Source: Deltaproteobacteria bacterium
GTDB taxonomy: Bacteria > Desulfobacterota > Desulfobacteria > Desulfobacterales > JAUVKB01
DNA length: 6,439 bases
NCBI GenBank assembly: GCA_030596405.1
Contig: JAUVKB010000123.1
Span: forward strand, 1-6,439
Reading direction: 5' to 3'
Under the pieces are notes generated by a model. The model ran no database searches, was not told the DNA's origin, and worked only from the letters and a program-made list of their open reading frames with translations. A program made the position numbers and the translations under genes. The first letter of the stretch is position 1; each line of letters opens with the position of its first letter. This document shows, one piece after another, positions 1 to 3,506 of this stretch.

Positions 1-139
1 AATCCCCCATGTCTTTAGCAGTATAAAATCGGGTTGGACATTTTTCCATATTGAATTTTTTTAATCTTGGAGCAACACATTTGCTTTCCCAATCTTCTAT
101 TGCCTGATCCATATCATTTTTATCCATATCTTCTTTCAT
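1..139 (-). CDS. Partial gene, 5' end only; possibly acyl-CoA mutase (methylmalonyl-CoA mutase type) large subunit
   Basis: This minus-strand reading frame starts with ATG at 139-137 and stays open to the window edge, giving 46 codons. It is preceded by a strong ribosome binding site: AGAGGAG lies about 10 bases upstream of the ATG on the minus strand. The peptide begins MKEDMDKNDMDQAIEDWESK and later has the segment TRFYTAKDMGD. The pattern of an acidic/basic start, an EDWE helix, then a basic stretch and R-[FL]-Y-T-x-x-D resembles the N-terminus of methylmalonyl-CoA-mutase-type acyl-CoA mutases, where an RLYTPxDL segment precedes the TIM barrel. The match is short, two residues shorter than I would expect between the phenylalanine and the RFYT motif, and no catalytic or cobalamin-binding residue is in view. 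That a gene starts here is well supported by the start codon, the Shine-Dalgarno sequence and the divergent layout; the product name is a guess. It is transcribed away from the redox operon. Confidence 0.5.
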   Translation of the reverse strand, partial: MKEDMDKNDMDQAIEDWESKCVAPRLKKFNMEKCPTRFYTAKDMGD

Positions 140-177
140 GTTTTCAATTCTCCTCTAAATGTTATTTCCTCGGACCC

Positions 178-199
178 ATAAAAAAAGTAATTTTTTTAT
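178..199. repeat. A/T-only perfect inverted repeat (hairpin)
   Basis: The arms ATAAAAAAA (178-186) and TTTTTTTAT (191-199) are perfectly complementary over 9 bases around a GTAA loop. It lies about 40 bases upstream of the minus-strand start codon, so it would be in that gene's leader or promoter. With no G-C pairs it would be weak as an RNA hairpin. It could instead act as a bent A-tract, a protein-binding palindrome, or be chance in an AT-rich region. Confidence 0.4.
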
Positions 200-380
200 A
201 TGAAATGTTTCAGCTTCTTAAATCAAGACAAATTTTGAATTAATTTTTCCTGATTTTCATGTAAATTCTTTATATCAAAATAACATGTCTGAAATTTCTT
301 GTCTGTTTTATTATATATTTTTTAACTGAATTGGGAATTTCGCTGTTCGTGCCATTGCTATCAACAATACCGACATTATG

Positions 381-411
381 ATTATATTAAACTGACATAA
401 TTTTAGGTCAA
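381..411 (-). promoter_or_regulatory. Weak candidate sigma70 promoter for the minus-strand gene
   Basis: Read on the minus strand, TTGACC (411-406) is followed after 19 bases by TATAAT (386-381). The -10 hexamer is perfect and the -35 has five of six consensus bases, but the spacing is two bases longer than ideal, and AT-rich DNA often yields TATAAT by chance. Its position, roughly 240 bases from the divergent start codon, is plausible. It would be back to back with the plus-strand promoter, so the two could share an operator. Confidence 0.25.
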
Positions 412-430
412 ATTTTGTTGACATATTTTT
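392..430. repeat. Imperfect direct repeat overlapping the promoter
   Basis: CTGACATAATTTT (392-404) recurs as TTGACATATTTTT (418-430), 26 bases downstream, with two mismatches. The second copy contains the putative -35 hexamer of the plus-strand promoter. A tandem regulator site covering the -35 is possible; so is a duplicated promoter element or chance in AT-rich sequence. Confidence 0.3.
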
Positions 431-446
431 CAGTATTTTATATTAA
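418..446 (+). promoter_or_regulatory. Putative sigma70-type promoter for the redox operon
   Basis: A perfect TTGACA -35 (418-423) is followed after exactly 17 bases by TATTAA (441-446), which matches four of six -10 consensus positions; TATATT at 439-444 is an alternative -10 with five matches but only a 15-base gap. The predicted start near 453 would give an untranslated leader of about 200 bases before the selenoprotein ATG at 657. This is the best plus-strand promoter I see in the intergenic region. Confidence 0.45.
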
Positions 447-511
447 AAAAAGTTATTTGTATCTTGATGGCTGTTAAAATGGTTATTAAAAATAATTTTT
501 TAAAGGTTGTC

Positions 512-623
512 AGCTTACATTAGCATAGTGTTTTTATTAACTATTACGCTGTGTTAGTTAAATGGCTTGAAAAAGAGCGGATTAATAACGATGATAGTTA
601 CGTTATTTTTCATGCTGTAAGCT
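512..623 (+). promoter_or_regulatory. Possible structured 5' leader, long-range inverted repeat
   Basis: AGCTTACA (512-519) is complementary to TGTAAGCT (616-623), and after a 3-base bulge GCAT (523-526) is complementary to ATGC (612-615). Together this gives a 12-pair helix closing about 85 nt. Inside it sits a second perfect hairpin, AATAACG (584-590) with CGTTATT (601-607), followed by three more T residues. The element ends 18 bases before the AGGGGA ribosome binding site. I do not recognise a known riboswitch class; chance pairing is possible. Confidence 0.3.
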
Positions 624-656
624 TTTAGTATAATTTTTTTCAGGGGAATAATTACA

Positions 657-1040
657 ATGTCTGATAATTTAGTCGGATCCGTATTGGTTGTAGGCGGTGG
701 TATTGCAGGCATGCAAGCGGCTTTGGACCTTGCAGATTCAGGATACTATGTGTACCTGCTTGAAAAAGGGCCGTCCATTGGAGGGGTGATGGCGCAACTT
801 GACAAGACTTTTCCAACCAATGACTGTGCCATGTGAATTATATCACCAAAACTGGTCGAGGTCGGCCGGCATTTAAACATTGAATTGATTACATATGCTG
901 ATCTTGAATCTGTCGAGGGATTATCCGGCAATTTCAAGGTTAAGATAAAAAAGCGGGCGCGAAGTGTTAAAGTGGATCTTTGTACCGGTTGCGGCGCCTG
1001 TGTCGAAAACTGCCCGGTTACAAACGAGGTTTTAAATTAA
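657..1040 (+). CDS. hdrA: Stand-alone selenocysteine-containing HdrA N-terminal module (FAD and [4Fe-4S] domain)
   Basis: The frame runs from ATG 657, with AGGGGA nine bases upstream, to TAA 1038-1040 and gives 127 residues if UGA at 834-836 is read as selenocysteine 60. Visible in order are an FAD-binding Rossmann motif GGGIAG (residues 13-18) with E36 at the end of the second strand, GGVMAQLDKTFPTNDCAM leading into C57-A-M-U60, SPKLVEVGRH (63-72), GNFKVK (91-96), and a ferredoxin motif C109-x2-C112-x2-C115-x3-C119. This is the order at the start of heterodisulfide reductase subunit A, the flavin-bifurcating subunit; in the family the same site is Cys or Sec. HdrA proteins are usually about 650 residues or more, so this one stops just after the ferredoxin motif. 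It lacks the C-terminal FAD segment, which gene 4 (from 3507) has without a matching Rossmann motif. A truncated remnant is the alternative, but the SECIS, ribosome binding site and clean domain end argue for a working split subunit. It is probably cytoplasmic and the first gene of the operon. Confidence 0.85.
834..869 (+). promoter_or_regulatory. UGA selenocysteine codon with bacterial SECIS-like hairpin
   Basis: UGA at 834-836 is in frame in the HdrA-like gene. Downstream, bases 852-869 fold into a 7-pair stem (CTGGTCG with CGGCCGG, two G-U pairs) capped by the tetraloop AGGU at 859-862. The loop begins 23 bases after the UGA and has G residues at its start, as bacterial SECIS elements recognised by SelB do; the E. 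coli fdhF element also has GGU in its loop. The UGA falls where HdrA proteins have the second Cys or Sec of a C-x2-C/U motif, and homology continues on both sides. No in-frame ATG follows the UGA, so the rest cannot easily be a separate gene. Confidence 0.8.
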
Positions 1041-1064
1041 AGGATAACAAATCCTGAGTTTTTT
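1041..1064 (+). terminator. Weak terminator-like or attenuator hairpin after the selenoprotein gene
   Basis: Directly after the TAA stop, AGGAT (1041-1045) pairs with ATCCT (1051-1055) around an AACAA loop; GAG and then six T residues (1059-1064) follow. The stem has only five pairs, two of them G-C, so full termination is unlikely. It could cause partial termination, or protect the 3' end of a processed first-gene transcript, and so set the ratio of the small subunit to the rest. Confidence 0.25.
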
Positions 1065-1102
1065 GGGGCCGCATAATCCGCTTAAAGAAGGGTCGTAGAA
1101 TT

Positions 1103-1585
1103 ATGGAAAACAGTATTGATATTGATCGGCAAAAGATAGATGAAATAATTGAGAGATATAAGGGAAGCCCTGAATCTCTTCTCATGATAATGCAAGATAT
1201 TAGCGATGTTTACAACTATTTGCCTAAAGAAGCGATTTCCATACTGACGGAAAAAATGAGCATAAGGGAGAGCCTGATTTACAGTGTGGCCACCTTTTAT
1301 AAAACCATAAGTTTGGAGCCTCGAGGAAAATTTATTGTCAGCGTCTGTACGGGTACTGCCTGCCATGTGCGTGGAGCGGAAAAAATTGTTGATGCATTAC
1401 AAGAAGATCTCGGCATTAAAGAAGGCCAAACAACCGATGACAGTCTTTTTACCTTAGAGGCTGTTCGTTGCATAGGGTGTTGCGCGTCAGGCCCGGTTAT
1501 TACGGTAAACAAGGAAATTCACGGTGGTCTTGATCGTTACAGTGCAGTGAAAGTTGTTGATGGATATAGAGGACATGCCTCTTAA
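1103..1585 (+). CDS. nuoE: NuoE-type NADH dehydrogenase [2Fe-2S] subunit (24 kDa / HydC / BamG family)
   Basis: This 160-residue protein is the usual length for the thioredoxin-like [2Fe-2S] subunit found with NuoF in complex I, NAD-linked hydrogenases and formate dehydrogenases, and BCR class II complexes. The N-terminal half is helical, with the family segment YNYLPKEAI (37-45) and the conserved ATFYK (63-67). The C-terminal ferredoxin-like fold has all four cluster ligands: C82 and C87 in VCTGTACHVRG, and C123 and C127 in RCIGCCASGP. Its role is to carry an electron from the FMN of the neighbouring NuoF or to tune its potential. The start is ATG 1103 with GAAGG about ten bases upstream. 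It follows the selenoprotein gene by 62 bases and precedes nuoF by 36, so one transcript is likely. The sequence cannot tell NuoE of complex I from NuoE of a soluble complex, but the neighbours (HdrA, no membrane subunits) favour a soluble one. Confidence 0.92.
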   Translation: MENSIDIDRQKIDEIIERYKGSPESLLMIMQDISDVYNYLPKEAISILTEKMSIRESLIYSVATFYKTISLEPRGKFIVSVCTGTACHVRGAEKIVDALQEDLGIKEGQTTDDSLFTLEAVRCIGCCASGPVITVNKEIHGGLDRYSAVKVVDGYRGHAS

Positions 1586-1593
1586 CGGCATGT
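1573..1593 (+). repeat. Hairpin spanning the nuoE stop codon
   Basis: ACATGCC (1573-1579) pairs perfectly with GGCATGT (1587-1593) around a 7-base loop that contains the nuoE TAA stop. The stem has four G-C pairs, and no T-tract follows, so it is not a terminator. It lies just upstream of the nuoF ribosome binding site and could influence processing or translational coupling between nuoE and nuoF. Confidence 0.45.
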
Positions 1594-1600
1594 GTCAAAT

Positions 1601-1606
1601 GGAGGT
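1601..1606 (+). promoter_or_regulatory. Ribosome binding site GGAGGT deciding the nuoF start
   Basis: GGAGGT at 1601-1606 is a near-perfect Shine-Dalgarno. It lies downstream of an in-frame GTG (1592) and upstream of ATG 1622, so it supports ATG 1622. The 15-base gap is longer than usual, which could mean reduced or regulated initiation. The ten extra codons of the GTG start have no family resemblance that I can see. Confidence 0.6.
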
Positions 1607-1621
1607 TATAATATAATTACC

Positions 1622-3475
1622 ATGACAAAGATAGAGAATAGGGATGCACTGGAAAAATTTAAAAATTCACTCGAAAACAGACGCAAAAACAATAAAAAAA
1701 GATTGATTTCACTTTGTGCGGGATCCGGCTGCGCTGCTTATGGAACTGCGAAAGTATATCAAGCGCTGGTCGATGAACTGGCCAAACAGAATATGGAAAA
1801 TGAGGTTGAAATAAGGCTTACAGGCTGCCACGGTTTTTGTGAAAAAGGACCGATTATGGTTATCTATCCTGAAGGCATATTTTACCCTCAGGTAAAAGAA
1901 GAACACGTTCCGGAAATTGTCGAAAAAACAATAAAAAATGATGAAATAGTCAATTCCCTGGTTTTCAAGGACACTTCCACAAAAAAGAAAATTATTCATG
2001 AACACGACATACCATTCTATAAGCTCCAGCAAAGAATTATTTTTGCCAATAACGGCATGATCGATCCAACCAATATAGAGAATTATATTTCGCTGGGAGG
2101 TTATTCGGCTCTGGAAAAAGCTCTTTTTGATATGACGCCTGATGAAATTATCAGTCAGATAAAAAAATCTGGTTTAAGGGGCCGCGGAGGTGGAGGATTC
2201 CCAACAGGAATTAAGTGGGAAACCTGTCGCAGGCATGAGGGGGACAGATATGTCATTTGCAATGCAGATGAGGGGGACCCCGGCGCTTATATGGATCGAA
2301 GCATTCTGGAAGGCAATCCGCACAGCGTCCTGGAAGGGATGATTGTCGGAGCAATAGCCATCGGTTCTCATGAAGGGTACGTTTATGTGCGGCATGAATA
2401 CCCGCTGGCGGTAACCAATTTTTCCATTGCTTTGCAAAAAGCGGAAGAATTGGGTTTGCTTGGTAAAAACATCCTTGGGTCCGGCTTTGATTTTCACGTT
2501 AATATCAGCCGCGGGGGTGGAGCGTTTGTTTGTGGAGAATCGACCGCTTTAATGGCTTCTTTGGAGGGAAATCCAGGGCGGCCGAAAGCCAAATATGTCC
2601 ATACCGTGGAAAAAGGTTTCCGGCAACAACCATCCAATCTTAACAATGTCGAAACCTGGGCCAATGTGCCGGTAATTATAAATAAGGGAGCCGACTGGTA
2701 TGCAGAAATCGGCACGGAGAAAAGCAAGGGGACAAAAATATTTTCACTTGTCGGTAAAGTGGTCAACACAGGCCTGGTGGAAGTCCCGATGGGCACCAGT
2801 CTGCGCACCATAATTTATGATATCGGCGGCGGCATCCCTAAAAAGAAAAAATTTAAAGCCGTTCAAACCGGCGGGCCGTCAGGAGGATGTCTTCCGGAAC
2901 AATGTCTGGACATAGGCGTAGATTTCGATGAATTGACGAAAATAGGATCCATCATGGGCTCAGGCGGTATGATCGTTATGGATCAAGACACCTGCATGGT
3001 AGATGTTGCCCGGTATTTTCTGGATTTTCTTAAAGATGAATCCTGCGGTCAATGCAATCCCTGTCGTGAAGGGATAAAGCAGATGCTGAAAATTTTAACC
3101 GATATCTGCGAAGGTAACGGCAAGGAAGGTGATATCGAACTCCTTGAAGAATTGTGCGGTATGGTACAAAAATTTTCACTTTGCGGATTGGGCACATCAG
3201 CTCCCAATCCGGTATTAACGACCATACGCTATTTTCGCGATGAGTATGAATCCCATATTAAAGACAAAAAATGTCCAGCCGGTGTTTGCAAGGCTCTTTT
3301 TCATTATGAGATCGATGAAGAATCTTGCACGGGCTGCCGCCTCTGCGCGATCAAATGCCCGCAGGATGCTATAACCGGCAAAAAGAAAGAGCCTCAACAA
3401 CTTGATCAGGATAAATGTGTCAAGTGCGGCATTTGCTATGATGTCTGCAAATTTAATGCAATTGTTATCCGATAA
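1622..3475 (+). CDS. nuoF: NuoF-type NADH-binding flavoprotein with extra Fe-S domains (HydB / HndC / BamH family)
   Basis: This protein has 617 residues from ATG 1622 and is the NADH:acceptor entry subunit. Four parts are visible. A thioredoxin-like [2Fe-2S] domain has C32, C37, C69 and C73. The NuoF core has the FMN/NADH loop GLRGRGGGGFPTG (184-196), the acidic CNADEGDPGA region, GGGAFVCGESTAL (298-310) and EGNPGRP. An N3-type [4Fe-4S] site has C475, C478, C481 (ESCGQCNPC) and C521 (SLCGLG). A C-terminal double ferredoxin has C569-x2-C572-x2-C575-x3-C579 and C599-x2-C602-x2-C605-x3-C609. Complex I NuoF is about 440 residues; the added N- and C-terminal domains are typical of bifurcating hydrogenases, NADP-reducing hydrogenases and class II benzoyl-CoA reductase complexes. 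It should oxidise NADH or reduce NAD+ at FMN and pass electrons to NuoE and the NuoG-like arm of gene 4. It is cytoplasmic, as no membrane segment or signal peptide is seen. All expected cluster ligands are present. Confidence 0.93.
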   Translation: MTKIENRDALEKFKNSLENRRKNNKKRLISLCAGSGCAAYGTAKVYQALVDELAKQNMENEVEIRLTGCHGFCEKGPIMVIYPEGIFYPQVKEEHVPEIVEKTIKNDEIVNSLVFKDTSTKKKIIHEHDIPFYKLQQRIIFANNGMIDPTNIENYISLGGYSALEKALFDMTPDEIISQIKKSGLRGRGGGGFPTGIKWETCRRHEGDRYVICNADEGDPGAYMDRSILEGNPHSVLEGMIVGAIAIGSHEGYVYVRHEYPLAVTNFSIALQKAEELGLLGKNILGSGFDFHVNISRGGGAFVCGESTALMASLEGNPGRPKAKYVHTVEKGFRQQPSNLNNVETWANVPVIINKGADWYAEIGTEKSKGTKIFSLVGKVVNTGLVEVPMGTSLRTIIYDIGGGIPKKKKFKAVQTGGPSGGCLPEQCLDIGVDFDELTKIGSIMGSGGMIVMDQDTCMVDVARYFLDFLKDESCGQCNPCREGIKQMLKILTDICEGNGKEGDIELLEELCGMVQKFSLCGLGTSAPNPVLTTIRYFRDEYESHIKDKKCPAGVCKALFHYEIDEESCTGCRLCAIKCPQDAITGKKKEPQQLDQDKCVKCGICYDVCKFNAIVIR

Positions 3476-3506
3476 TGATTATGACAATAAATAAAGGTTA
3501 ATACCT

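Larger units (their letters stand above)
140..656. other. AT-rich divergent intergenic region
   Basis: About 517 bases lie between the minus-strand gene and the selenoprotein gene. I see no convincing coding sequence on either strand. The composition is much richer in A and T than the flanking genes. It contains an A/T hairpin, a sigma70-like promoter for the plus strand, a weaker candidate for the minus strand, an imperfect direct repeat and a leader with inverted repeats; these are listed separately. The length and the density of repeats suggest a regulated divergent promoter region. Confidence 0.7.

Noticed and set aside
335..362. Sigma54 (-24/-12) promoter, from TGGCACG read on the minus strand
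   Set aside because: The GC that should lie 10 bases after the GG is 8 bases away, and the -12 TTGC sequence is absent.
512..623. Known riboswitch (for example molybdenum/tungsten cofactor or flavin type)
   Set aside because: No conserved core that I recognise is present; only generic pairing is visible.
834..836. UGA as a nonsense mutation or sequencing error, making the first gene a pseudogene
   Set aside because: Homology to HdrA continues in the same frame on both sides, the position is a known Cys/Sec site, and a SECIS-like stem with an AGGU loop follows at the right distance.
1041..1102. Remainder of HdrA after the first gene's stop, implying a frameshift or deletion
   Set aside because: I checked the forward frames: a short NPEF string occurs after the stop in frame, but it reaches another stop within 12 codons, and no RKAIY or C-x-C region follows. 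The missing part is instead in the gene from 3507.
1592..1594. GTG as the start of nuoF
   Set aside because: The strong GGAGGT at 1601-1606 is downstream of it, the GTG sits in a hairpin, and the ten extra codons do not match the family. ATG 1622 is preferred.
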